A DNA stretch of 64,000 bases from Ruminococcaceae bacterium UBA7075 (GCA_002493635.1 DKZL01000071.1:13771-77770); one strand, 5' to 3'; counted from the stretch's first letter, positions 42,603 to 50,559 are shown. Translations and numbers: made by a program. Notes: generated by a model from the letters alone, not told the origin.

Positions 42603-44285
42603 ATGTTAAATAACTTTGAAAACGAAGTCAGAAAGGTAGCTGCTTACTGCCGAGTGTCAACCGACAATCTCGATCAGGCAAATTCACTTGAAAGTCAACA
42701 AAGATATTTCAATGAGTATATAAAACGCAATCCGTTGTGGGAGCTTTACGAAATTTATGTTGACGAGGGAATCAGCGGAACGAGCACAAAAAAGCGAGCA
42801 TCATTCAACCGAATGATAGAAGATGCAAAAGCAAAAAAGTTTGATTTGATTATCACAAAGGAAATCAGCCGATTTGCTCGAAACACTCTTGACAGCATTG
42901 CTTACACAAGAGAGCTGAAAAGCTACGGCATAGGTGTAATTTTTATGAATGACAATATCAACACGCTTGATGCTGATGCAGAGCTTCGTCTGACGATTAT
43001 GTCGTCAATTGCTCAGGAAGAGAGCCGCAAAACCTCTGACAGAGTGAAGTGGGGACAGCGCAGAATGATGGAGCAGGGCGTTGTGTTCGGCAGAGATATG
43101 CTCGGCTACGATGTGCGTGACGGAAAGCTGTACATAAATAAAGAGGGAGCAGAAACCGTCAGATTAATCTTTCATAAATTTCTCAATGAGGGCAAAGGAA
43201 CTCATATTATCGCAAAGGAGTTGCGAGATGCAGGAATCAAAACCTCAACCTATATGAAAGACTGGTCATACACGGTGATATTGCGAATCCTCAAAAATGA
43301 AAAGTACTGCGGTGATTTGATTCAGCAGAAAACCTACACGCCCGATTATCTGTCACATAATAAAAAGTACAACAAGGGTGAGGTTGAGTATGTGACAATC
43401 CGAAATCATCACGAGCCGATTATCTCAAGAGAGATGTTTGAAGAAACGCAAAGAGAGCTTGAACGCAGAAAAAAGCTTCACGGAGCAAAAAACGGCTTTG
43501 CAAACCGATACGCTCTGTCGGGAAAAATAATCTGTGCCGAGTGCGGTTCAACCTTTATCCACCGCAAAAAAACTTCATCAAACGTAAATCAGAATGAAAG
43601 CTGGGTTTGTATTCAGAATCAGAAGTACGGCAAGGAGCGAATAAACAAAAATAATGAAAAGGTCGGCTGTTCAAATGTTTCAATAAACGAAAAGGACATT
43701 CGTTCAATCCTGCAACATATTATTTCAGATATTATGAAAGACAGAAATAAAATTTTAGAAAGCGTACTGCAAATTGTGTCTGATGTTCTAAAATCCGATA
43801 AAGAGAAAGACAACATAACATATTTTGAAAACAGGCTTGAAAAGATAGAAAACAAAAAGCAAAAGTTACTTGATATGTGCCTGTCGGGTGATATCGAAAC
43901 CTCGGATTACCGCAAAGCCTGCGAAAGACTTAAATCCGAATTTGATACAATATCCGAAAAGCTGCAAAAAGAAAAAGCCCACAGCAGTATGCTTGCGGAC
44001 AAGGAAAAAATAATTAATGAAATTAAAGCTTATGTAAATTCAATCATTAATGGGGAAGAGTGGAACGATACATTTTACCGCAATATAGTAGATAAAATTG
44101 TAGTAAGCAAAAATCGTGAGCTTGACATTCATCTTAAATTCATTCCCGACAAGTGGAGTGCAAAAATTCTCTGCGGAAAGGCTGAAATTGACAGATATAA
44201 TGAAAAATTTTCCAACCAAGGCACTTCACAACCTATATCTGTAAGCACACCTTTTAATTCCGGTATAGGCATTGTAAAACGCTGA
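42603..44285 (+). CDS. Large serine recombinase of the cotJC element
   Basis: A 560-residue site-specific recombinase, intact. The resolvase domain has VAAYCRVSTDNLDQANSLES with the catalytic Ser, DEGISGTSTKKRASFNRMI and ITKEISRFARNTLDSIAYTR. A recombinase domain (GYDVRDGKLYINKEGAETVR), zinc ribbon (CAECGSTFIHRKK ... GCSNVSINEKDI) and coiled coil (residues about 395-470) follow. AAGGAGG precedes the ATG. The last 16 codons lie beyond the core and are antisense to cotJC; in the excised circle the frame would instead continue 48 codons into the element's left end. This suggests it is the enzyme that made this insertion. Confidence 0.95.
   Translation: MLNNFENEVRKVAAYCRVSTDNLDQANSLESQQRYFNEYIKRNPLWELYEIYVDEGISGTSTKKRASFNRMIEDAKAKKFDLIITKEISRFARNTLDSIAYTRELKSYGIGVIFMNDNINTLDADAELRLTIMSSIAQEESRKTSDRVKWGQRRMMEQGVVFGRDMLGYDVRDGKLYINKEGAETVRLIFHKFLNEGKGTHIIAKELRDAGIKTSTYMKDWSYTVILRILKNEKYCGDLIQQKTYTPDYLSHNKKYNKGEVEYVTIRNHHEPIISREMFEETQRELERRKKLHGAKNGFANRYALSGKIICAECGSTFIHRKKTSSNVNQNESWVCIQNQKYGKERINKNNEKVGCSNVSINEKDIRSILQHIISDIMKDRNKILESVLQIVSDVLKSDKEKDNITYFENRLEKIENKKQKLLDMCLSGDIETSDYRKACERLKSEFDTISEKLQKEKAHSSMLADKEKIINEIKAYVNSIINGEEWNDTFYRNIVDKIVVSKNRELDIHLKFIPDKWSAKILCGKAEIDRYNEKFSNQGTSQPISVSTPFNSGIGIVKR
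44212..44255. repeat. Right attachment site of the cotJC element
   Basis: Core ACCT at 44231-44234. To the left is the element arm CCAACCAAGGCACT (44212-44225); to the right is cotJC 5' sequence (codons of GVLTDIG on the minus strand). Confidence 0.85.
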
Positions 44286-44416
44286 CTGAGGTATCTCAGA
44301 GAGGCTCCGAGTTCTCCGTCAGGACCGCCATATTGGGTGATTATGATTTTTGCGAGTTTTGGGTTTGTCTGTTTTATATTAACAGGATATTGCAATTTTT
44401 TTTCGTATACAAACAT
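44231..44416 (-). pseudogene. cotJC: 5' part of interrupted cotJC
   Basis: From the ATG at 44416 the frame reads MFVYEKKLQYPVNIKQTNPK, AKIIITQYGGPDGELGASLR, YLSQRFTMPIPELKGVLTDI and Gly62, the N-terminal third of CotJC-type Mn-catalase-like proteins, including the first metal-site Glu in DGELGASLRYL. After the core the frame runs into the recombinase antisense (CEVPWLENF) and stops at 44129. The start codon shares its A with the cotJB stop, and GAGGAGGACGAC lies upstream, so it was translated with cotJB. CotJC is a spore-coat protein made in the mother cell. Confidence 0.95.
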
Positions 44417-44670
44417 CAGTCGTCCTCCTCACTTTCCCAAGGCCAAGGGGCTTTTATCCATTGCCAGTTATTACGGTCGTTAGCATTTTTTGTGAGAGGA
44501 CCGTACTTCTTCTCATATTCCTTTATCAGAGGTTCGGCAAGGTCTCGGTATTCTTTCATTTTTTCAAGCATTTTTGTATCGTTTTTGTGAGTATCCAAAA
44601 AAAGCTGTAAATCAAGAGCCGCAAACTGATAGGTTGATATTTTTTTCAGCAGAATTTCTCTTTCAGTCAT
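44416..44670 (-). CDS. cotJB: Spore coat protein CotJB
   Basis: An 84-residue protein. I chose the ATG at 44670 (MTEREILLKKISTYQFAALD) because it matches the usual CotJB start; an in-frame ATG at 44694 adds eight residues that overlap cotJA. Family marks are LDLQLFLDTHKNDTKMLEKM, LIKEYEKKYGPLT and the C-terminal WIKAPWPWESEEDD. CotJB is a component of the inner spore coat encoded with CotJA and CotJC. It overlaps cotJA by 8 bases and its stop overlaps the cotJC start. Confidence 0.93.
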   Translation of the reverse strand: MTEREILLKKISTYQFAALDLQLFLDTHKNDTKMLEKMKEYRDLAEPLIKEYEKKYGPLTKNANDRNNWQWIKAPWPWESEEDD

Positions 44671-44869
44671 TTCTATCGCCGCATTTACTGCCATAGAAAG
44701 GCTTGTTCAGAGAGGGGAACATTGTTCCGCTTACAAATCCTTGAGCAGGAGTAAAGGTAGTGGCATTGTTCATCTGAAACGGTACATATGCCATTGCCTC
44801 TGATACCTTGCTCGGAAATTGTGAAATTCCATATTCTTCTTTTATCATATCTTGGATTTCCAAGTCCAT
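44663..44869 (-). CDS. cotJA: Spore coat protein CotJA-like
   Basis: A 68-residue proline- and aromatic-rich small protein. It has YVPFQMNNATTFTPAQGFVS and GTMFPSLNKPFYG, which fit CotJA-type proteins (the characteristic Y-V-P-x-Q and pentad F-x-x-L-x-x-P). The ATG at 44869 follows AAAGGAG. First gene of the cotJ operon, 34 bases from a mother-cell-type promoter. Confidence 0.85.
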   Translation of the reverse strand: MDLEIQDMIKEEYGISQFPSKVSEAMAYVPFQMNNATTFTPAQGFVSGTMFPSLNKPFYGSKCGDRND

Positions 44870-44902
44870 TCTCCTTTCAAATTTTTGAGTGTTAGCTCGA
44901 TA

Positions 44903-44929
44903 TATTTTATGCTGTTTAAAACCTTTTGT
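44903..44929 (-). promoter_or_regulatory. Mother-cell sigma factor promoter of cotJ (SigK/SigE type)
   Basis: On the minus strand, AC (44928-44929), 16 bases and CATAAAATA (44903-44911) match the SigK consensus AC-N16-CATANNNTA, with G before CATA. The predicted start is about 26 bases before cotJA. SigE shares the CATA element, so assignment between the two is open. The B. subtilis cotJ operon is SigE-dependent. Confidence 0.65.
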
Positions 44930-45046
44930 TAAGGTAATACCGTATAATTATAATTTTTATAAAAATAACAGAAAAGATGAGAGAAAGTATTTTAGTTAAA
45001 AATATAGCCTTTAATTGTACAATGTTGTCTTAAATCAAATATGTAT

Positions 45047-45083
45047 AAAAAAACACTCAAGTTCTATACAAGAGTGTTTTTTC
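45047..45083. terminator. Terminator downstream of the SpoIID-like gene
   Basis: AAAAAAACACTC and GAGTGTTTTTT form a hairpin with A- and T-runs on both sides, working in either direction. It separates the SpoIID-like gene from the cotJ promoter region. Confidence 0.85.
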
Positions 45084-45131
45084 TAATAATTTAATTTGTA
45101 ATTTTAAGTATCATATAGTATAATAATTATG

Positions 45132-45755
45132 TCACTTGATTTCACATTCGGGCAAGTACCAGCTCAAAGCTTCTTCAGCGCTCATTCCGTTTTTACATAA
45201 ATAATCAATACCTTCAATACTTACACCGATGCATTCGGCATTTCTATCGAGATAGTCTGAAAAACAGTCCCAGGGAGATGCAACAGGTGATATGTAATTA
45301 TAGTTTTCATCGGATACTGTGTTTCCATTTGATATTTTTGAATACGGGATAAAAACATTTTTGTCATTATAGTAGATTAATAAATTTTTTGAGTAACTTA
45401 CGTTTTCCTCAATTTGTGGATATATTTCTTTAATGTCATTATCTGCATTTTCAACATATAAGCAAGTATCGGGATTGCTTAAATCAAATTTATCCGGTTT
45501 CAACGAATAATCATTGTTAAGTAAAATGGATATGGCTTTAATTGTTTCGGATGAATATTTGTTTTCGCATAGGGCAGCCACAAGTCCGCACAATACCTTG
45601 TCCTCACTTGATGGGTTGCTGTTATCACTTTTTGCTTTGTCAGAGGTTGCCATAAAACTTTTATGTTCAATTTTTGTTGCGCATTTTGCTGCTGCAAATG
45701 GTAAAAATGCCATCATAGCAAGCATAAGCAAAATTGCAATTACCTTTATTTTCAT
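45132..45755 (-). CDS. Divergent SpoIID/LytB-like secreted protein
   Basis: A 207-residue protein. The ATG at 45755 follows AAGGTG and gives a clear signal peptide (MKIKVIAILLMLAMMAFLPF then AAA). Two regions align with SpoIID proteins: LCGLVAALCENKYSSETIKA (compare the V-V-A-A-E-M-P-x-x-x-x-x-E-A-L-K-A block), and GVSIEGIDYLCKNGMSAEEA with LSWYLPECEI at the end (compare G-M-S-Q-x-G...Y-x-x-I-L-x-x-Y-Y-P). The catalytic Glu of the first block appears as Leu/Cys, so it may not cleave peptidoglycan. Several cysteines are present. A sporulation-related role is plausible only. Confidence 0.6.
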   Translation of the reverse strand: MKIKVIAILLMLAMMAFLPFAAAKCATKIEHKSFMATSDKAKSDNSNPSSEDKVLCGLVAALCENKYSSETIKAISILLNNDYSLKPDKFDLSNPDTCLYVENADNDIKEIYPQIEENVSYSKNLLIYYNDKNVFIPYSKISNGNTVSDENYNYISPVASPWDCFSDYLDRNAECIGVSIEGIDYLCKNGMSAEEALSWYLPECEIK

Positions 45756-45820
45756 TAGTAACACCTTAATTTCGCACAAAATAACAATGTAATCAGCATT
45801 ATAATTGTTTTTAATTTTTC

Positions 45821-45849
45821 TTGACATATTGTATTAATTGCCTTAAAAT
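45821..45849 (+). promoter_or_regulatory. Sigma-A promoter of the 46031 membrane protein gene
   Basis: TTGACA, 17-base spacer, TAAAAT. The leader to the start codon is about 175 bases with no evident structure. Confidence 0.65.
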
Positions 45850-46030
45850 ATTATATGTATGATTTTATCTGAATATTACTTATATATAATGATTGCTAAG
45901 ATTGCTAAAAAATTTCATTTGCATATTGCAATTAAGTTGAATTATATATTTTGATTCGTAAAATATTTGTTAGCCTGTTATCTACGGTTTATCAGGTATT
46001 TTCCAACAGTTTTGAGAAACGGAGATTGTT

Positions 46031-47476
46031 ATGAAGATTAAAAATGCTTTAATTCCATTTGTTCCAATTACTTTGATGATGATTGCAGTTAAGCTTATCA
46101 GCCTTTTTGGGCTTGACAGCGATGGACTTTTTCTTGGTATGAGCGGTATGACGCTTACATATATTGTAATCGGACTTACTTTGCTTTTGTTTCTTGTTTG
46201 TATTCTAATGAATATTTTTGACAGAAAAACTGCTCAGGTTTATAATGTCAGAAAGAATCCTATAGCAGGTATTCTGGCAATCCTTTCCGGTTTAGCTATT
46301 GCGGCGTCATCAATGTTCAGCGTCGTTAGCAATCAGGCTGAAACAGAATACTATGTTATGACTTTAATAACTGCGGCACTCTCAATTCCGGCGGCAATAG
46401 CTTTGATTATGATGTCAAAGGTTCATTTTTCCGGCAAATCTACTGCGTCAAGTGTTTCACTTTTTTATGTTTTCCCATCATTATGGGGCTGTGCGGAGCT
46501 TGTTACAGAATTTTTGAGTGCAACAAAAGTTTCAATTTCAGCTACTGATATGACATCTTTGTTCTGCTATATCTTTTTAACTCTGTTTTTGTTCTCATAT
46601 TCTATGATTGTATCAAAAATAAAAGGCAGACATCCCGTTAAAGCTTGTTTTATCTATGGTTTCCCGGCTGCTGCAGTTTCAATTACATTTGGTATTTATG
46701 AAATTTTGTATGCTTCAAGAGCTGTTGAAAATCTTGGATTTTCAACAATAATTGTCGGTGCCGAGCTTTTAATTTTAGGTTTATACGCAATGACTTCACT
46801 TATTGAGATTTCAGGGAATGTACTTACAAAGGATGAGGTTGAAATTCTTGACGGTATGCCTGATGATGACGATCCTAAAGAAGAGAGCTATGCAAGTATC
46901 GCCAATTATGATGATGAGCTCGTTGTTTCTCAGACAGAGAATATTAACGACGATGACGAAATCGGATATGCTGCAAGTGCAGAGGATATTAATGATTTTA
47001 TTATCGGATATGATACAGAAGAGGAAGAAGAGCCTATTCCGTATTTTACCAAAGAAGAAATGGAAAAGTCGGCTGATTTTGCAAACTTTTTTGTAACTCC
47101 GACATCTTACGATGATTCAGAAGATGTTATCAAGTTTAAAAAGTTTGGTAAATCGGCAAAATCAAATAAAAATGAAAAATCATCTGAATCTGAAATTGTA
47201 TTTAAAAACGAGATGGATTCCGTAGAACTGATTAATGATGTATCAGACAATACATCTGATAAGAAGTCTGTCGGTGAAAATATTGATGGAGTAAAAATTT
47301 CAGAAGTTTCCTCAGGCAAACAATCAGATTCTTCTGAACTTTTGGAGGAAATTAATCAGGTTATTTCATCGTCAAAAGATAATTCTGCTGATACAGAAAT
47401 GAGCACTGCCAATAAGAAGTCTAAGCAGAAGGAAGACATTGACGCTTTGCTAAAATCGCTTGACGATTTAAAATAA
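46031..47476 (+). CDS. Multi-span membrane protein with long acidic cytoplasmic tail
   Basis: A 481-residue protein I do not recognise. Residues about 1-250 contain seven or so hydrophobic segments (LIPFVPITLMMIAVKLISLF, LTYIVIGLTLLLFLVCILMN, GILAILSGLAIAASSMFSVV and others). The remaining 230 residues are hydrophilic and rich in Asp, Glu, Ser (DGMPDDDDPKEESY, DTEEEEEPIPYF) and end with a basic-acidic helix (KQKEDIDALLKSLDDLK). The tail could bind partners or metal ions. Between its stop and thrS lies the T-box leader, so it is not in that operon. Confidence 0.6.
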   Translation: MKIKNALIPFVPITLMMIAVKLISLFGLDSDGLFLGMSGMTLTYIVIGLTLLLFLVCILMNIFDRKTAQVYNVRKNPIAGILAILSGLAIAASSMFSVVSNQAETEYYVMTLITAALSIPAAIALIMMSKVHFSGKSTASSVSLFYVFPSLWGCAELVTEFLSATKVSISATDMTSLFCYIFLTLFLFSYSMIVSKIKGRHPVKACFIYGFPAAAVSITFGIYEILYASRAVENLGFSTIIVGAELLILGLYAMTSLIEISGNVLTKDEVEILDGMPDDDDPKEESYASIANYDDELVVSQTENINDDDEIGYAASAEDINDFIIGYDTEEEEEPIPYFTKEEMEKSADFANFFVTPTSYDDSEDVIKFKKFGKSAKSNKNEKSSESEIVFKNEMDSVELINDVSDNTSDKKSVGENIDGVKISEVSSGKQSDSSELLEEINQVISSSKDNSADTEMSTANKKSKQKEDIDALLKSLDDLK

Positions 47477-47479
47477 GTG

Positions 47480-47508
47480 TTGACAGCGCAAATTTTAAGT
47501 GATATTAT
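47480..47508 (+). promoter_or_regulatory. Sigma-A promoter of the thrS T-box leader
   Basis: TTGACA, 17-base spacer, TATTAT, four bases after the upstream gene's stop. Confidence 0.8.
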
Positions 47509-47514
47509 AAAGAA

Positions 47515-47766
47515 AATACAAAAGCTTTGATAAGGACACGGATTGTAGTTAACCGAATTTCAGAGAGCAGAACAAATGCTGTGAGTTCTGCATTTGGCAT
47601 TACATTCTACCACCTTTGAGTCTGCACAGGAAATGGTGCGGCGTATGACTGCGTTAAGGTCTTTGAGGGCATAATTAATGATATTGTATCATTTTATGCT
47701 GAATCAGGGTGGAACCACGAGTAAATTCGTCCCGATACTTTCAGAAGTATCGGGATTTTGTTTTTG
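47515..47766 (+). promoter_or_regulatory. T-box riboswitch upstream of thrS
   Basis: The conserved T-box sequence AGGGTGGAACCACG is at 47706-47719. The terminator is CCCGATACTT-TCAG-AAGTATCGGG (47731-47754) followed by ATTTTGTTTTTG. Stem I includes the arms GCAGAAC/GTTCTGC at about 47568-47595. Uncharged tRNA-Thr would stabilise the antiterminator. An ACC triplet at 47609-47611 is a possible specifier codon, but I could not fix the loop by hand. Confidence 0.92.
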
Positions 47767-47798
47767 TATATTATTTTAATTTAAGAGGAGAATAAAAT

Positions 47799-49742
47799 AT
47801 GATTAATGTTGAACTTAAAGGCGGAGTAGTCAAAGAATTTGATGAAAACATTACTCCTGCCGAAATTGCTAAATCAATAGGAATGGGACTCTATAAGTCA
47901 GTATGCTGTGCAAGAGTTGACGGCAAGGTTGTTGACCTTCGCACACCGCTGACAAGCGATTGCCATGTTGATTTGCTTACATTTGACGATCCGGACGGTA
48001 AAAAGACTTTTTGGCACACTGCTTCTCATGTGCTCGCACAGGCAGTAAAACGACTTTATCCCGATGCAAAGTGTGCAATCGGTCCTGCCATTGACAATGG
48101 TTTTTACTATGATTTTGATGTAAAAAAGCCGTTTTCTCAGGATGATCTTGAAAAAATCAAGGCTGAAATGAAAAAGATTGTAAAATCGGGAGTTGAGCTT
48201 GAGCGCTTTGAGCTTTCTCCTGACGAAGCAATTAAAAAGCTTGAGGAGATGAACGAGCCGTATAAGGTTGAGCTCGTAAAGGAACATGCTGATAATGGCG
48301 AAAAAATTACATTCTATAAACAGGATGATTTTACTGACCTTTGTGCAGGTCCTCATCTTATGAATGTTTCAGTGCTCAAAGCTGTTGAGCTTACAAACTG
48401 CACCGGTGCTTATTGGAGAGGCGATGCAAATAATGCACAGCTTTGCCGTGTTTATGGTATTGCTTTCCCAAAAGCATCAATGCTTGAAGAGCATATTAAA
48501 ATGCTTGAAGAGGCAAGAAAACGTGACCATAACAAAATTGGCAGAGAGCTTGAATTGTTTACAACTGCCGATGTAATCGGACAGGGACTGCCGATTCTTC
48601 TTCCTAAGGGAGCAAGAGTTTTTCAGCTTTTACAGCGTTTTGTAGAGGACGAGGAACAGCGCCGTGGCTGGTTGCTTACAAAAACACCGTATATGGCTAA
48701 AAGTGATTTGTATAAAATAAGCGGTCACTGGGATCATTATCAGGACGGTATGTTTATACTTGGTGATCCTGATAAGGACGATGAGGTATATGCACTTCGT
48801 CCGATGACCTGTCCGTTCCAGTATCAGGCATATCTCAACCGTCAGCGTTCATATCGTGACCTTCCTTTAAAATATAATGAAACATCGACGCTGTTCCGCA
48901 ACGAGGCAAGCGGAGAAATGCACGGACTTATCCGTGTGCGTCAGTTTACTCTTTCAGAAGGACACTTGATGTGTACTCCGGAGCAGCTTGAAGATGAATT
49001 CAGAGACTGTCTTGAGCTTGCTATATATATGCTTAAAACACTTGGCCTTTATGATGATGTATCCTATCGTTTTTCACAGTGGGATCCTAATGATACTGAA
49101 AAATACATTGGTACACCTGAACAGTGGGATGAGGCTCAGGGTATGATGCAGAAAATTCTTGATCATCTTGAAATTCCATATGTTATCGGTGTAGGTGAGG
49201 CTGCTTTCTACGGCCCTAAGCTTGATATTCAGATTAAGAATGTTTACGGCAAGGAGGATACTCTTATCACAATCCAGATTGACCAGATGCTTGCAAAGCA
49301 GTTCGGTATGGAGTATGTTGATAAGGACGGTACCAAGAAAACTCCTTGTATTATTCACAGAAGCTCTATCGGCTGCTATGAAAGAACTATGGCGCTTCTT
49401 ATTGAAAAGTATGCAGGTGCATTCCCAATGTGGCTTGCTCCTACACAGGTAAAGCTTTTGCCGGTTGCCGACAGACATCTTGATTATGTTTATGAAATCA
49501 AAAAGGCACTCGAAGCACAGGGAATGCGTGTTGAGGTTGACAGTAGAAGCGAAAAAATCGGCTACAAAATCCGTGAGGCACAGCTTGAAAAAGTACCGTA
49601 TATGTTTATTATCGGCGACAAGGATGTTGAGGCTCAGACTGTTTCTGTCCGTCACCGCAAAGAGGGTGATCTCGGCGCAATGAAGCTTGACGATTTCATT
49701 AAGATGGCAGTTGAAGAGATTGATACTAAGGCTATTAAATAA
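47799..49742 (+). CDS. thrS: Threonyl-tRNA synthetase
   Basis: A 647-residue class II synthetase that charges tRNA-Thr. Order of parts: N-terminal TGS domain (FDENITPAEIAKSIGMGLYK), editing domain with HTASHVLAQAVKRLYP and CAGPH, class II catalytic core (motif 2 NETSTLFRNEASGEMHGLIR, motif 3 at SSIGCYERTMALLIEKYAG), and the anticodon-binding C-terminal domain (KIGYKIREAQLEKVPYMFII). The Cys and His zinc ligands of the core (ALRPMTCPFQY) are present. GAGGAG precedes the ATG. Regulated by the T-box leader. Confidence 0.98.
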   Translation: MINVELKGGVVKEFDENITPAEIAKSIGMGLYKSVCCARVDGKVVDLRTPLTSDCHVDLLTFDDPDGKKTFWHTASHVLAQAVKRLYPDAKCAIGPAIDNGFYYDFDVKKPFSQDDLEKIKAEMKKIVKSGVELERFELSPDEAIKKLEEMNEPYKVELVKEHADNGEKITFYKQDDFTDLCAGPHLMNVSVLKAVELTNCTGAYWRGDANNAQLCRVYGIAFPKASMLEEHIKMLEEARKRDHNKIGRELELFTTADVIGQGLPILLPKGARVFQLLQRFVEDEEQRRGWLLTKTPYMAKSDLYKISGHWDHYQDGMFILGDPDKDDEVYALRPMTCPFQYQAYLNRQRSYRDLPLKYNETSTLFRNEASGEMHGLIRVRQFTLSEGHLMCTPEQLEDEFRDCLELAIYMLKTLGLYDDVSYRFSQWDPNDTEKYIGTPEQWDEAQGMMQKILDHLEIPYVIGVGEAAFYGPKLDIQIKNVYGKEDTLITIQIDQMLAKQFGMEYVDKDGTKKTPCIIHRSSIGCYERTMALLIEKYAGAFPMWLAPTQVKLLPVADRHLDYVYEIKKALEAQGMRVEVDSRSEKIGYKIREAQLEKVPYMFIIGDKDVEAQTVSVRHRKEGDLGAMKLDDFIKMAVEEIDTKAIK

Positions 49743-49767
49743 ATCTGATTTATAGGGAAGGTGTAAT

Positions 49768-50559
49768 ATGTCAGGAAGTCTTACTCCGTATGATAAAAAA
49801 GCATACCGTGAGTCAAAACGCCGCCGAAAACAGGCATTTAAGGCTGACAAAACGGGCAGAATTACACCTATAAGAACAAAAAAACGTAAAATTATAATTA
49901 CAATTTCAGTAGCGGCTGTTGTATTTGTATCAGCGGTTTGTGGGTATTTTATGCTTTCTTCTTATACCGATTCAGAGGGCGAAAACGTTCAGACTGTTGC
50001 TGAACTTGAGCAAAATGAGCTTTTAACGGTTGTAAGTCAGTCGCATCCTGTTGAACAATCGTATGTTCCGGTACTCGAACATTTTGAAAATTTTGAGGTT
50101 AATGCGCTAATGCTTGACTCAATCAGAGAGATGTTTGAAAATGCTGATTCTGATGGTATTAATCTGAAAATTATTAATGCCTATATCCCTTTTGATGTAC
50201 AGCAAAAGATGCATGAGCAAAAGCTTGAGGAGTTTCTTTCAAATCCTGATTACACAAAGGTCAGGGCAGAGAGTGAAGCAAAGCGCACTGTTCCGCAGGG
50301 CGGCAGAAGTGAATTTCAGACCGGTTTGCTTGTTGATTTTGATATATCCGATTCACAGGTTTCAGAATGGCTTGAACGTAATTGTGTGAAATACGGTTTT
50401 ATACTGCGCTATCCCGAAAGCAAGGAGGATGTGTGCAGTCACACTGCTTCGGGTTCAATTTACCGCTATGTGGGCAAAGATAATGCCGAAAATATGCGTT
50501 CATATAATATGATACTTGAGGAATATAGATTATATCTGGAAACTCGTCAGAACCAGTGA
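49768..50559 (+). CDS. VanY-like (M15B) membrane-anchored protein lacking zinc ligands
   Basis: A 263-residue protein with a basic cytosolic N-terminus, one membrane span (residues about 42-62) and an extracellular domain. The C-terminal half follows D,D-carboxypeptidases: NAYIPFDVQQKMHEQ, GGRSEFQTGLLVDFD, WLERNCVKYGFILRYPESKE and SGSIYRYVGKDNAENM. In active enzymes these read S-x-H-x-x-G-x-A-x-D and E-P-W-H-x-R-Y-V-G. Here the first His is Phe and the Glu and second His are absent (SGSIYRYVG), so zinc binding is lost. It is likely a non-catalytic peptidoglycan-binding protein. RBS GGGAAGG. Confidence 0.75.
   Translation: MSGSLTPYDKKAYRESKRRRKQAFKADKTGRITPIRTKKRKIIITISVAAVVFVSAVCGYFMLSSYTDSEGENVQTVAELEQNELLTVVSQSHPVEQSYVPVLEHFENFEVNALMLDSIREMFENADSDGINLKIINAYIPFDVQQKMHEQKLEEFLSNPDYTKVRAESEAKRTVPQGGRSEFQTGLLVDFDISDSQVSEWLERNCVKYGFILRYPESKEDVCSHTASGSIYRYVGKDNAENMRSYNMILEEYRLYLETRQNQ

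Larger units (their letters stand above)
36320..44234 (+). mobile_element. cotJC intervening element with large serine recombinase
   Basis: The element is bounded by two copies of the core ACCT (36320-36323 and 44231-44234) and would excise as a 7,911-bp circle. It carries, left to right, a zinc-ribbon HTH gene, a permease, a HipA-like kinase, a HipB-like regulator, a DUF6809 remnant, a DUF6076 gene, a truncated RepA-like ATPase gene, a 55-residue gene and a 560-codon serine recombinase next to the right end. Excision at the core restores the cotJC frame exactly. The joined ends would read CCAACC-A-AGG on one side and CCT-C-GGTTGG on the other, an inverted repeat centred on CC. It resembles skin-type elements, though sporulation-specific excision has to be shown. 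Confidence 0.9.

Noticed and set aside
42550..42603. Mother-cell sigma promoter directly before the recombinase
   Set aside because: The available boxes fit sigma-A better; no CATA-NNN-TA with an AC box at the proper distance was found, so timing of recombinase expression is left open.
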